Assembly (NCBI GenBank): GCA_009827225.1
Contig: WUAI01000003.1
Span: forward strand, 78,399-142,398
From: Flavobacteriaceae bacterium
Lineage (GTDB): Bacteria > Bacteroidota > Bacteroidia > Flavobacteriales > Flavobacteriaceae
Direction: 5' to 3'
Length of the DNA stretch: 64,000 bases
In this document: positions 40,908 through 50,169 of the stretch, one piece after another
How positions within the stretch are numbered: the first letter of the stretch is position 1
How the letters are laid out: the number at the start of each line of letters is the position of its first letter
Made by a program: the position numbers and the translations under genes
Notes under the pieces: model-generated
Told to the model about the DNA's origin: nothing
The model's input: only the letters and a program-made list of their open reading frames with translations
The model's database searches: none

Positions 40908-43019
40908 ATGAAGAAATTTGTATTGCTTCTCGTAGTTACTTCCCTTTTTAACCTACCCTTATCAGCTCAAGACTTTTCTGGTGAATTCGAAAAATATCCC
41001 GTGTTTCCGAAATGCGAGGATACAGAAATTGCTGCGTTAAAGACCTGTTTTAATAATACGGTGAAAGAGTTGATTTTTGCCAATTTTGAAACTCCTGATA
41101 TCGTTTTCGAAGAAAACTATAATGGTGAAATCAATGTATTCTTTGAAGTGGATAAAGAGGGTACATTTACAGTACTCTATGTAGATGCCATCTATACAGA
41201 ATTGAAAGAAGCGGCGATGGCCGCGTTTGAAAAATTTCCGACAATCACCCCGGGCACCTATAATGGCAAACCTTCAATTTCGCAGTATACCATTGAGTTT
41301 AAAGTTCCTTTAGGTGAATTAACACTCGAGACTTTTACCCCGGAAGTTTCAGAAGAACAAAAAAAGCCAAAGGAAGTTGAGAACAAAGATTTGAAAAACG
41401 AATTTGACGATCTGGAGAAACTTCCATATCAAAATGAAGAATATACCAGTAATATAAATATCCCTTTATCTCACCATAACTACAGTTTGTTTGACCCCGC
41501 GATGAACCGCGTGGGGATCAATAATCACACTGCTCAAAAACCTTACGTATACAGTGAGGTCAACAAGTATTACAACTTTGAAGCAGCTAATCAGAAGATT
41601 CTGAAAAACAGATCATCATGGTTCGGCAGGAAGTGGTGGAACGAACATATGGTTACTTTAAAAGGCACGGATTATTGGCTTACACTCGATCCCGGAGTAG
41701 ATCTGCAGGCAGGAAAAGATACCGATGCCGATATCGATACTTATAACAATACTCGTTTGGTCTATGCACAGGGTGGAATTGGTAAGAAGATCAGTTTCTT
41801 TGCAGTCATCTATGAGAGTCAGGGGCGATTTGCGGATTATTTTAATCGTTTTGCAGAGGCACGAAAACCAGATGGTGGTAACCCGGCAATCATCCCGGGA
41901 AGAGGAATCGCCAAGCGGTTCAAAACGGATTCCTATGACTACCCCATTGCTACGGGGCATGTTTCATACTCCCCGTCCAAACATTTCAATCTTCAGCTGG
42001 GACATGGGAAGAACTTCATCGGGGATGGGTATCGCTCTTTATTATTGAGCGATAATAGTAGTCCGTACCCTTTCTTCAAGGTGAACACTACCTTTTGGAA
42101 ACTTAAGTATACCAATACCTGGATGTCTTTAAGAGATGTGCGGTCGGAAGTGACTGCTGATGGCTCTTTTCGTACCAAATATATGGCCAACCATTATTTG
42201 AGTATCAATATCACCAAACGATGGAATCTTGGGTTGTTCGAATCTGTTATTTGGGAAAATGACAACAACCGTGGGTTTGATTTCAACTATCTGAATCCGG
42301 TTATATTTTTCCGTGCCATTGAATTCTCAACCGGTTCACGTGGCGGAAATGCCCTGATCGGTTTGAGTTCGAAATTTAAGTTTTCGGATCGGGTCAATGC
42401 CTATGGTCAATTGATTATCGATGAATTTTCTTCCGGTGATATTTTCGGTGGAAAAGGGAGCTATAAGAACAAAATTGGATATCAGCTCGGTGCCAAATAC
42501 TATGATGCATTGGGAGTAAAGGGTTTGTATCTGCAAGCGGAATATAACCGTGTGCGGCCGTATACCTATTCTCACAATTCGATTGTACTGAATTACGGAC
42601 ATAACAATCAATCCATGGCACATACTTTAGGAGCTAATTTTTCAGAATTCATCGCTATTGCGCGATACCAGAAAGGCAGAATTTTTGGAGATGCCAAATT
42701 AGTATTGGCAAAACGAGGATTCGAATTCAACACCACGGACGATATGGCTTTTTATGGAGGAAGTATTTATGGAACCGAAGATGATCGTATTTCGGATGAA
42801 GGAAATGATCTGGCCCAGGGTAATACTACGGATTTCCTACATGCCGAATTGCAGGCAGGATATCTTATCAATCCTGCTACGAACCTAAAGGTTTATGGGA
42901 GCCTTATTTTCAGAGATTTTAGTCCGGAGATTGATACACCCACTACATTCGACAACCAAACGACCTGGATCAATTTTGGAGTGAGAACCGATTTATTTAA
43001 CTGGTACAACGATTTTTAG
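40908..43019 (+). CDS. remB: Gliding motility protein RemB-like outer-membrane protein
   Basis: Signal peptide, TonB-C-like N-terminal domain, beta-rich C-terminal region; synteny with sprA/gcvH/vanZ/tonB. Confidence 0.8.
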   Translation: MKKFVLLLVVTSLFNLPLSAQDFSGEFEKYPVFPKCEDTEIAALKTCFNNTVKELIFANFETPDIVFEENYNGEINVFFEVDKEGTFTVLYVDAIYTELKEAAMAAFEKFPTITPGTYNGKPSISQYTIEFKVPLGELTLETFTPEVSEEQKKPKEVENKDLKNEFDDLEKLPYQNEEYTSNINIPLSHHNYSLFDPAMNRVGINNHTAQKPYVYSEVNKYYNFEAANQKILKNRSSWFGRKWWNEHMVTLKGTDYWLTLDPGVDLQAGKDTDADIDTYNNTRLVYAQGGIGKKISFFAVIYESQGRFADYFNRFAEARKPDGGNPAIIPGRGIAKRFKTDSYDYPIATGHVSYSPSKHFNLQLGHGKNFIGDGYRSLLLSDNSSPYPFFKVNTTFWKLKYTNTWMSLRDVRSEVTADGSFRTKYMANHYLSINITKRWNLGLFESVIWENDNNRGFDFNYLNPVIFFRAIEFSTGSRGGNALIGLSSKFKFSDRVNAYGQLIIDEFSSGDIFGGKGSYKNKIGYQLGAKYYDALGVKGLYLQAEYNRVRPYTYSHNSIVLNYGHNNQSMAHTLGANFSEFIAIARYQKGRIFGDAKLVLAKRGFEFNTTDDMAFYGGSIYGTEDDRISDEGNDLAQGNTTDFLHAELQAGYLINPATNLKVYGSLIFRDFSPEIDTPTTFDNQTTWINFGVRTDLFNWYNDF

Positions 43020-43023
43020 ATAG

Positions 43024-44076
43024 TTATTGCTTACCCTTTTTTTCGTCCCAGGAGCCAAATCTTTTTTTAGCAATTTCATACATCAATGTAACGAAACTTT
43101 CAGTGGAAATGAATCCGTCTCCGTACCCACGGTCATCATAATATTTCGTAATCTCCTTATTGGCTAAAACCTCTTCAAGGCTTTTTCGCGTGCCATATTC
43201 GATGGCAATTCGATCTCTTAAACGTACCAGCATATCATGGGATGTTTTAACATCGGATTTAGTGCCTATTTCTCCGTGCCCCGGGATTATTTTAGTTTCG
43301 TCATCGATTAGCATCATGATTTTGGACAGTGCTTTGATATATCCCCTAAGGCTTCCACCACTTTTCTGATCGATATATGGATATCTTCCATTAACGAAAA
43401 CATCTCCGGTGTGTAACACATTAGAATCGGTAAAATAGATTACAGCGTCTCCATCGGTATGAGCATTGTCGACATGGAAAATCATCACTTTTTCCCCGTT
43501 ATAGTGAAAAGTAAGTTCATCTGGAAAGGTTAGCGAAGGATAAATATTGTCTTTGCTCATATAATCTTCAAGGTTCCCCATGGCCTCTTTTGCACGTACG
43601 TCTCCCTCTTCGGAACCAACATCTTTCGACATCTTTTCCCGTTTTTTTTCAAAGTCGGCCTCCATCTTTTCTTGGGCTTCTTGTCTCATTTTATTTTCCA
43701 AACGGCTTCGAACATTATCATGAGAAATGATGGTAACTCCGGCATCGTTCATATTCTTATTCCCCCCTACATGATCTCCATGGTGATGTGTATTTACAAG
43801 AAAGCGGACAGGTTTGGTAGATAGTCCGCTAACAAATTGCAAAATCTTTGGTGTGGCTTCTGCAAACTGATTATCGATCATTAGAACGCCGTCGCTTCCT
43901 ACACTTACGCCGATATTCCCTCCTTTTCCTTTCAGCATATAGATGCTATCTTTCACACGCACCATCCCTATGGAAGGCCCTTCGGAACCGGTGGCGCCAT
44001 CCGCCTCTGTTTCTTGGGCGAACATAGAGGATAAACTAAACAAGAAGGTGAATGAGATTAATAAAGCTTTGTTCAT
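43024..44076 (-). CDS. MBL-fold metallo-hydrolase, secreted
   Basis: Signal peptide; NTHHHGDHVGGN zinc motif; IIPGHGE. Confidence 0.95.
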   Translation of the reverse strand: MNKALLISFTFLFSLSSMFAQETEADGATGSEGPSIGMVRVKDSIYMLKGKGGNIGVSVGSDGVLMIDNQFAEATPKILQFVSGLSTKPVRFLVNTHHHGDHVGGNKNMNDAGVTIISHDNVRSRLENKMRQEAQEKMEADFEKKREKMSKDVGSEEGDVRAKEAMGNLEDYMSKDNIYPSLTFPDELTFHYNGEKVMIFHVDNAHTDGDAVIYFTDSNVLHTGDVFVNGRYPYIDQKSGGSLRGYIKALSKIMMLIDDETKIIPGHGEIGTKSDVKTSHDMLVRLRDRIAIEYGTRKSLEEVLANKEITKYYDDRGYGDGFISTESFVTLMYEIAKKRFGSWDEKKGKQ

Positions 44077-44149
44077 AAGTGTGTATTTTAATTAGGTGTT
44101 GAATTTAACAAAATTGTGCAAATTCAGTGCCAACAATATAAGATTAAAA

Positions 44150-44180
44150 TTGTGAAAAATCGCCTTGTGTCCTATCTTTG
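44150..44180 (+). promoter_or_regulatory. Promoter of ctaB operon
   Basis: TTG (44150-44152) N20 TATCTTTG (44173-44180); close to Bacteroidota TTTG/TAnnTTTG consensus. Confidence 0.75.
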
Positions 44181-44247
44181 CAGCCGGAATTAGAGGTCTG
44201 GCGAGATACGCTCATTTTTTTACCGTCTATTCCCAAAATACAGGAGC

Positions 44248-45144
44248 TTGAACAGTACTTCATCACAGACGATATCACCCGGATTTGCACGAAATTTTGT
44301 GGAGATTACCAAAATCCGATTATCCATCAGTGTGGTATTCTCTTCTGTGGCAGGCTATCTCCTGGGAGTCGAAGGCCCGATTGATTATTATATTTTGATG
44401 TTGCTTTGCGTGGGTGGCTATTGCATGGTAGGAGCGTCTAACGTTTACAACCAGATCATCGAGAAAGATCTGGATGCCAAAATGGAGCGTACCAAGAACC
44501 GTCCGTTGCCAGCAGGCAGAATGGGTACCACCTCTGCCTTTATCCTGGCGAGTGTCTTAACATTACTGGGAATAGGGATCCTCTATGTGATCAATCCCCA
44601 AACAGCCATGTTCGGAGCCATTTCCATTTTCATGTATGTGAGTTTGTATACTCCTTTGAAAACTCGCACGCCTTTGTCGGTTTTTGTGGGAGCCTTTCCT
44701 GGTGCTATTCCTTTTATGCTTGGATGGGTAGCGGCCACGAACGATTTTGGAATCGAACCGGGAACGTTATTCATGGTTCAGTTCTTCTGGCAATTTCCTC
44801 ACTTTTGGGCGATTGGGTGGTTTCTTTTTGAAGACTATAAGCGAGGAGGTTTCCTCATGTTGCCTAACGGAAGAAGGGATAAAGGGACGGCAATTCAGGT
44901 GATTTTATATTGTATCTGGACCGTGCTGGCCTCGTTGATCCCAGCTGCAGGTGTGACCGGAAGATTATATGTGACCCCGGTCTCCGCAGTGCTTATACTT
45001 GGACTTGGAGCCTGGTTGATCTATCATGCGGTTAAACTATACAAACAACAAACCGATAAAGCAGCTCGCCGATTGATGTTGGTGAGTGTTACGTACATTA
45101 CTTTGCTGCAAATAATTTATGTAGCTGATAAATTTATTCGATAA
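44248..45144 (+). CDS. ctaB: Protoheme IX farnesyltransferase
   Basis: ASNVYNQIIEKDLDAKMERTKNRPLPAGR; multi-TM; TTG start. Confidence 0.97.
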   Translation: MNSTSSQTISPGFARNFVEITKIRLSISVVFSSVAGYLLGVEGPIDYYILMLLCVGGYCMVGASNVYNQIIEKDLDAKMERTKNRPLPAGRMGTTSAFILASVLTLLGIGILYVINPQTAMFGAISIFMYVSLYTPLKTRTPLSVFVGAFPGAIPFMLGWVAATNDFGIEPGTLFMVQFFWQFPHFWAIGWFLFEDYKRGGFLMLPNGRRDKGTAIQVILYCIWTVLASLIPAAGVTGRLYVTPVSAVLILGLGAWLIYHAVKLYKQQTDKAARRLMLVSVTYITLLQIIYVADKFIR

Positions 45145-45725
45145 TGAATTATACTGAAGGATCTGAGGAATTAAAAAGAAGACGAGCCAAGAAGATGATG
45201 CTGTGGTTTGGTATTATAAGCTTGTCGATGAGCTTTGCCGGTTTGACAAGTGCCTATGTGGTGAGTAAAGAACGACCGGATTGGCTTACCGATTTTGAAA
45301 TACCGGAAGCTTTTTATCTGAGTCTTGGAGCGATCATAGTGAGTAGTATCACAATGCATGTGGCCAAATTAAAGGTAAAACAGGAGGATCAATTACAAGG
45401 AATGATATTCCTTGTGGGAACTCTGATACTTGGATTACTATTTGTGTATTTGCAGTTTCGTGGATTTTCCGAGATCATTGCCAATGGATACTATTTTACC
45501 GGAAGCGAAAGTACAGTGACTACTTCCTTTATTTATCTAGTGGTCTTAATGCACTTGGCACACGTGGCATTTGGATTAATCGCCTTATTGGTGGTAATTT
45601 ATAATCATTATAAACAAAAGTATACGGGAGGTAAAACCCTTGGTATAGAACTGGCGGCTACCTTCTGGCATTTTGTTGACTTTTTGTGGATTTATCTCTT
45701 TTTGTTTTTCTATTTTGTGAGATGA
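45144..45725 (+). CDS. Heme-copper oxidase subunit III family protein (short)
   Basis: Five TM; VVLMHLAHVAFGLIALLVVIYNHY...ATFWHFVDFLWIYLFLFFYFVR. Confidence 0.92.
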   Translation: MNYTEGSEELKRRRAKKMMLWFGIISLSMSFAGLTSAYVVSKERPDWLTDFEIPEAFYLSLGAIIVSSITMHVAKLKVKQEDQLQGMIFLVGTLILGLLFVYLQFRGFSEIIANGYYFTGSESTVTTSFIYLVVLMHLAHVAFGLIALLVVIYNHYKQKYTGGKTLGIELAATFWHFVDFLWIYLFLFFYFVR

Positions 45726-45743
45726 AAATTATACTTATTTTTG
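45715..45743 (+). promoter_or_regulatory. Candidate internal promoter before the second subunit III gene
   Basis: TTG (45715-45717) N18 TATTTTTG (45736-45743). Confidence 0.5.
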
Positions 45744-45768
45744 CACACTAATAAACCAATTTCTTTGT

Positions 45769-46752
45769 ATGGACGCAACTGTTGCTAAAACAGGTACCGA
45801 AGGAAAAACCTGGGGTGGAGGAAATCGCCCGCTCAATGCCAGTTATGGTAAAATGATGATGTGGTTTTTCATCGTATCAGATGCTTTGACTTTCTCAGGA
45901 TTTATTGCCTCTTACGGTTTTTCGAGATTTAAATTTATTGACGCCTGGCCTATTGCCGATGAGGTGTTTACTCACGTTCCGTTCTTGCACGGTGTTCCCG
46001 CTCCGATGTATTACGTGGCGTTTATGACGTTCATACTTATTTTCTCATCTGTAACGATGGTACTTGCGGTAGACGCTGGTCACAGAATGCAGAAAAAGAA
46101 AGTGATCTGGTATATGTTTGCAACCATCATCGGGGGTGCGATTTTCGTAGGATCACAGGCCTGGGAATGGGCTACCTTCATCAAGGGAGACTACGGTGCG
46201 GTAGAGACTAAAGGAGGTAAGATTCTTCAGTTTCTTGACACCGAAGGTGATCGTGTGGCCATCGGCGATTTTGCTGTAGAGCTTCCCACAGAGAGAGCAA
46301 CACACGAAAGAAAGAACGGTATTTGGTATCAAACCGAGCCGGAAACGCTTACCAGTTTTTCATTTGAAGAAGTAAAAGCAGGTTTCCTTGCAAACGATAA
46401 TCTCCTGGTAAGAACACAATACCTGGATGAAAACGGTGAACCCACGGTACTTTCGCGGGAAGAATCGGTGAATAAAATTGTGAATGACGGGAAGTTAGTG
46501 GTGGAAGGCGCCAATCTTATCAGAAATGAATACGGGCATCCACTTTTTGCCGACTTCTTTTTCTTTATTACAGGATTCCACGGGTTCCACGTATTCTCTG
46601 GAGTGGTGATCAACATCATCATCTTCTTTAACGTGATCATAGGAACCTACGAACGAAGAAAAAGTTATGAAATGGTTGAGAAGGTCGGACTCTACTGGCA
46701 CTTTGTAGATTTGGTGTGGGTATTCGTATTTACCTTCTTTTATCTGGTTTAA
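45769..46752 (+). CDS. Cytochrome c oxidase subunit III with long central insertion
   Basis: FFFFITGFHGFHVFSG, LYWHFVDLVWVFVFTFFYLV. Confidence 0.94.
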   Translation: MDATVAKTGTEGKTWGGGNRPLNASYGKMMMWFFIVSDALTFSGFIASYGFSRFKFIDAWPIADEVFTHVPFLHGVPAPMYYVAFMTFILIFSSVTMVLAVDAGHRMQKKKVIWYMFATIIGGAIFVGSQAWEWATFIKGDYGAVETKGGKILQFLDTEGDRVAIGDFAVELPTERATHERKNGIWYQTEPETLTSFSFEEVKAGFLANDNLLVRTQYLDENGEPTVLSREESVNKIVNDGKLVVEGANLIRNEYGHPLFADFFFFITGFHGFHVFSGVVINIIIFFNVIIGTYERRKSYEMVEKVGLYWHFVDLVWVFVFTFFYLV

Positions 46753-46781
46753 TTCTGAAAGTTTCAGCTTAAAAAACAACA

Positions 46782-47165
46782 ATGGCACACGAACATAAAT
46801 TAGAAATATTTAGAGGATTACTGAAGTTCAAATCCAATGTTACAAAGATTTGGGGAGTATTCGTTTTCCTTTCAATCGTTACAATCATTGAAGTATACCT
46901 GGGGATCGTGAAACCGGAATTCCTTACCGAAACTCGATTCCTTGCGATGAAGTTGCTCAACTGGATCTTCATCATCTTAACCCTAGTTAAAGCCTATTAT
47001 ATTACCTGGGATTTCATGCACCAGAGAGACGAGACCAAAGCACTTCGACGTGCGGTAGTCTGGACGGCTGTATTCTTGATCTGCTACCTTATTTTGATCT
47101 TGCTTATCGAAGGAGATTATATTTACGAGGTGTACAAACAAAATTACGTCAAGTTCGATTTTTAG
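46782..47165 (+). CDS. Cytochrome c oxidase subunit IV-like protein
   Basis: Small three-TM protein following subunit III. Confidence 0.88.
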   Translation: MAHEHKLEIFRGLLKFKSNVTKIWGVFVFLSIVTIIEVYLGIVKPEFLTETRFLAMKLLNWIFIILTLVKAYYITWDFMHQRDETKALRRAVVWTAVFLICYLILILLIEGDYIYEVYKQNYVKFDF

Positions 47166-47187
47166 ATTGAACCCAAAAGATAGATGA

Positions 47188-47215
47188 AACCACGCACCTT
47201 TAGCGTGGTTTTTTT
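47188..47215 (+). terminator. Intrinsic terminator
   Basis: AACCACGC-acctta-GCGTGGTTTTTTT (loop approximate). Confidence 0.9.
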
Positions 47216-47240
47216 ATTCGTTAAATTTCCCTTATAAAGG

Positions 47241-47271
47241 TTGTCCAGCCTGCTTTCCGGTTGTATTTTTG
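47241..47271 (+). promoter_or_regulatory. Promoter of SCO-DUF420 gene cluster
   Basis: TTG (47241-47243) N20 TATTTTTG (47264-47271). Confidence 0.75.
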
Positions 47272-47285
47272 CAAAAAATTACACC

Positions 47286-47936
47286 GTGCAGACTAAAAAG
47301 ATTATTGTCCTTGCTGTATTGTTCCTGCTGCCCATTTCGGTATATCTTTTCTTTGCCTCCGGAAAGAATAATTTCGTGAAGCTCCCTACCCTGTCTTATG
47401 GTGTTGCAGAGCTTGACGAATTCAAAACTATCGAAGGAGATGAGGTAAAGCTGGATAATCGAATCACCGTGCTTACTTTCTTCGGAAATGATCTGGAAGC
47501 TAAAAAAGCAAATGCGTTTAACCTGGCGCATAAGATCTACAAAAAGAATTATCAGTTCCAGGAATTTCAATTCATAAGCCTTATCACTGAAGATCAGGCT
47601 TCCAGGGCCAACGATTTGAAATTACAACTTCGTGATATTGAAAATCCCAAAAACTGGAACTTTGCGGTGGGTACTTCCGAAGAAATAAAAAGGGTTTTTA
47701 ATACACTACAAACTCCTTATCAGCTGGATGCTAATCATTCGAGTAATTTTGTTTTTATCATCGACAAGGAACGCAATTTGAGAGGGCGGAATGACGATGA
47801 AGAGGTAGGGATGTTGTATGGTTTCAATGCCAGCGACTATGCCGAGATAAATAATAAGATGAGTGACGACATAAAAATTGTACTCGCTGAATATCGTCTC
47901 GCCTTAAAGAAATACAAAGCCGATAGAGAAATATAA
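47286..47936 (+). CDS. SCO1/thioredoxin-fold-like membrane-anchored protein lacking the CxxxC motif
   Basis: Aligns with the next gene (ITVLTFFGNDLEAKKANAF; NHSSNFVFIIDKERNLRGR); GTG start, since the track start overlaps the promoter. Confidence 0.7.
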   Translation: MQTKKIIVLAVLFLLPISVYLFFASGKNNFVKLPTLSYGVAELDEFKTIEGDEVKLDNRITVLTFFGNDLEAKKANAFNLAHKIYKKNYQFQEFQFISLITEDQASRANDLKLQLRDIENPKNWNFAVGTSEEIKRVFNTLQTPYQLDANHSSNFVFIIDKERNLRGRNDDEEVGMLYGFNASDYAEINNKMSDDIKIVLAEYRLALKKYKADREI

Positions 47937-47937
47937 A

Positions 47938-48564
47938 ATGAAAAATTACTCCTACATAGGTATCTCCTTTGTGATCTTACTATTTGGTATTTGGGCCATT
48001 CCCAAAATCGTTGACAACTTCACCAAAACGGAAATGGCAATCATTGGAACGGTACCAAACTTCACCTTTACCAATCAAAAAGGGGAGACGGTCGATAATG
48101 AGTCCTATGAAGATAAAGTGTATGTTGCCGAGTTTTTCTTCACCACCTGTCCGTCGATCTGCCCTATCATGAATCAAAATATGGTGAAGATTCAAAATGA
48201 ATTCTACGGCAACCCGAAGTTAGGTATCGCTTCTTTCACCATCAACCCGGAATACGATACTACCGAGGTCCTGGCTCAATACGCCGAAAGCTATAAGATC
48301 ACCAATCCGCACTGGCATTTGCTAACAGGTAATAAAGACGAGATCTATAAGCTTGCCAATGAAGGCTTCAATTTATACGTGGCAGACGCACCTGAGGTGG
48401 AAGGAGGTTTTGAGCATTCAGGATTTTTTGCGCTCATAGATAAGGAAGGAAATATTCGTTCTCGCTTCGACGAAAACGGGAATCCGATCATTTACTATGA
48501 CGGCTTAGAGGCAGAAGGGATACTAATGCTGATCGAAGATATCAAGGTTTTAATGAAAGAATAA
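47938..48564 (+). CDS. SCO family protein (CuA assembly)
   Basis: FFFTTCPSICPIMNQNM copper motif and conserved His in EHSGFFALIDKEGNIRSR. Confidence 0.95.
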   Translation: MKNYSYIGISFVILLFGIWAIPKIVDNFTKTEMAIIGTVPNFTFTNQKGETVDNESYEDKVYVAEFFFTTCPSICPIMNQNMVKIQNEFYGNPKLGIASFTINPEYDTTEVLAQYAESYKITNPHWHLLTGNKDEIYKLANEGFNLYVADAPEVEGGFEHSGFFALIDKEGNIRSRFDENGNPIIYYDGLEAEGILMLIEDIKVLMKE

Positions 48565-48565
48565 A

Positions 48566-49090
48566 ATGGGAGAGACTACTGCTAGTAAAAAATACAACCT
48601 TTGGATTTGGGTTCTATCGATAGCCATTCCTGCCGTGGTGGCCATACTTTTTAATTACCGGATTGAAGGAGTGGAGAGAATGGGCTTCCTGCCTCCTATT
48701 TATGCTTCCATCAATGGACTTACCGCCATATTACTAGTTACTGCTGTGGTTCAAATCAAAAAAGGCAATCGTAAGGTCCACGAACGTATCATGAAGGCCT
48801 GCATAGTGCTTTCGGCTTTATTCCTGCTAATGTATGTGGCCTATCACATGACTTCGGATTCCACTTCCTATGGAGGAGAAGGTACCCTGCGATACGTGTA
48901 TTTCTTTATATTGCTGTCGCATATACTGCTTTCCATTGGTGTGATCCCGTTCGTTCTGGTTACTTATGTGAGAGCATTGACCGGCAACTACGAACGCCAT
49001 AAAAAAATTGCAAAGATCACTTTCCCCATATGGCTCTATGTTGCAGTAACCGGTGTCATTGTGTATCTTATGATTTCACCTTATTATTAA
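48566..49090 (+). CDS. DUF420 family membrane protein
   Basis: Five TM; NGLTAILLVTAVVQIKKGNRKVHERIMK; adjacent to SCO. Confidence 0.9.
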   Translation: MGETTASKKYNLWIWVLSIAIPAVVAILFNYRIEGVERMGFLPPIYASINGLTAILLVTAVVQIKKGNRKVHERIMKACIVLSALFLLMYVAYHMTSDSTSYGGEGTLRYVYFFILLSHILLSIGVIPFVLVTYVRALTGNYERHKKIAKITFPIWLYVAVTGVIVYLMISPYY

Positions 49091-49091
49091 A

Positions 49092-49331
49092 ATGCGAACG
49101 AGAACTTTCATATTAATAATGCTGTTGCTTTTAAGCGTTGTGTTTTCTGCTGAAGCCCAATGTGCCATGTGCCGGGCCGTGTTGGAAAGTGATGAAAGTG
49201 GTGAAGCCGCCAAGGGCATCAATAATGGAATTATTTACCTGATGTTATTTCCCTATTTGTTGGTGGGGGGTGTCGGATATGTGATCTATAAAATGCGCCA
49301 GAAAGCAAAAAAAGAAGATGCCGGTATTTAA
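49092..49331 (+). CDS. Small membrane protein with CxxC after a signal peptide
   Basis: AEAQCAMCRAVLESDESGEAAKGINNGIIYLMLFPYLLVG. Confidence 0.8.
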   Translation: MRTRTFILIMLLLLSVVFSAEAQCAMCRAVLESDESGEAAKGINNGIIYLMLFPYLLVGGVGYVIYKMRQKAKKEDAGI

Positions 49332-49461
49332 GGTGTAACAATTGCTTCTGAAAGGAGTCTTATGGTAACAGACTTTATCAACCAAACCCCCTAAAGTCTT
49401 AACATGAATTTCACAAAATAGCGGCCTAAAGGCCTTTACTTTGTGTTAGAAAATTGCATAT

Positions 49462-50169
49462 ATGATTGAAATAAAAAACCTGCATAAATCATATCACATG
49501 GGGAGCAATTCTCTTCATGTTCTTAAAGGGATCGATTTTAAAGTGAACGAAGGTGAGATGGTGGCCATCATGGGTTCATCCGGTTCGGGAAAATCGACCT
49601 TGCTGAATATTTTGGGTATGCTGGACGAGGCCGACGAAGGCTCTTATACCCTGGACGGTACCGTAATCAAAGATCTTAATGAAAAAGTGGCCGCCCGATA
49701 TCGCAATCGCTTTCTTGGATTTATATTTCAATCGTTCAATCTCATCTCTTACAAATCGGCGTTGGACAATGTAGCTATGCCTCTGTATTACCAAGGGGTA
49801 AAACGCGCTGAACGTACCGAAAAAGCCATGCATTATCTCGAAAAAGTAGGACTGGCAAATTGGGCAACTCACCTTCCGAATGAGTTATCAGGAGGACAGA
49901 AACAGCGGGTTGCAATTGCGCGAGCTTTGGCCAGTGACCCGAAGGTACTTCTTGCGGACGAACCGACAGGGGCCCTCGACTCTACTACTTCTTATGAGGT
50001 AATGGAAATAGTACAATCTATCAATGACGAAGGAAAGACCATTCTTTGTGTTACTCACGAGGATGATATTGCCCATATGTGTAAAAGAATCGTACACCTC
50101 AAAGATGGTGTGATCATTGATGATAAGAAAGTCGACCAGGTAAGAGTAAATCAGGCAGCAAATGTTTAA
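49462..50169 (+). CDS. ABC transporter ATP-binding protein (MacB/LolD type)
   Basis: Walker [38 protein letters not shown]. Confidence 0.97.
   Translation: MIEIKNLHKSYHMGSNSLHVLKGIDFKVNEGEMVAIMGSSGSGKSTLLNILGMLDEADEGSYTLDGTVIKDLNEKVAARYRNRFLGFIFQSFNLISYKSALDNVAMPLYYQGVKRAERTEKAMHYLEKVGLANWATHLPNELSGGQKQRVAIARALASDPKVLLADEPTGALDSTTSYEVMEIVQSINDEGKTILCVTHEDDIAHMCKRIVHLKDGVIIDDKKVDQVRVNQAANV

Noticed and set aside
44178-44384. Short plus-strand ORF overlapping the ctaB start
   Set aside because: Overlaps the promoter and the N-terminus of ctaB in another frame; composition not protein-like
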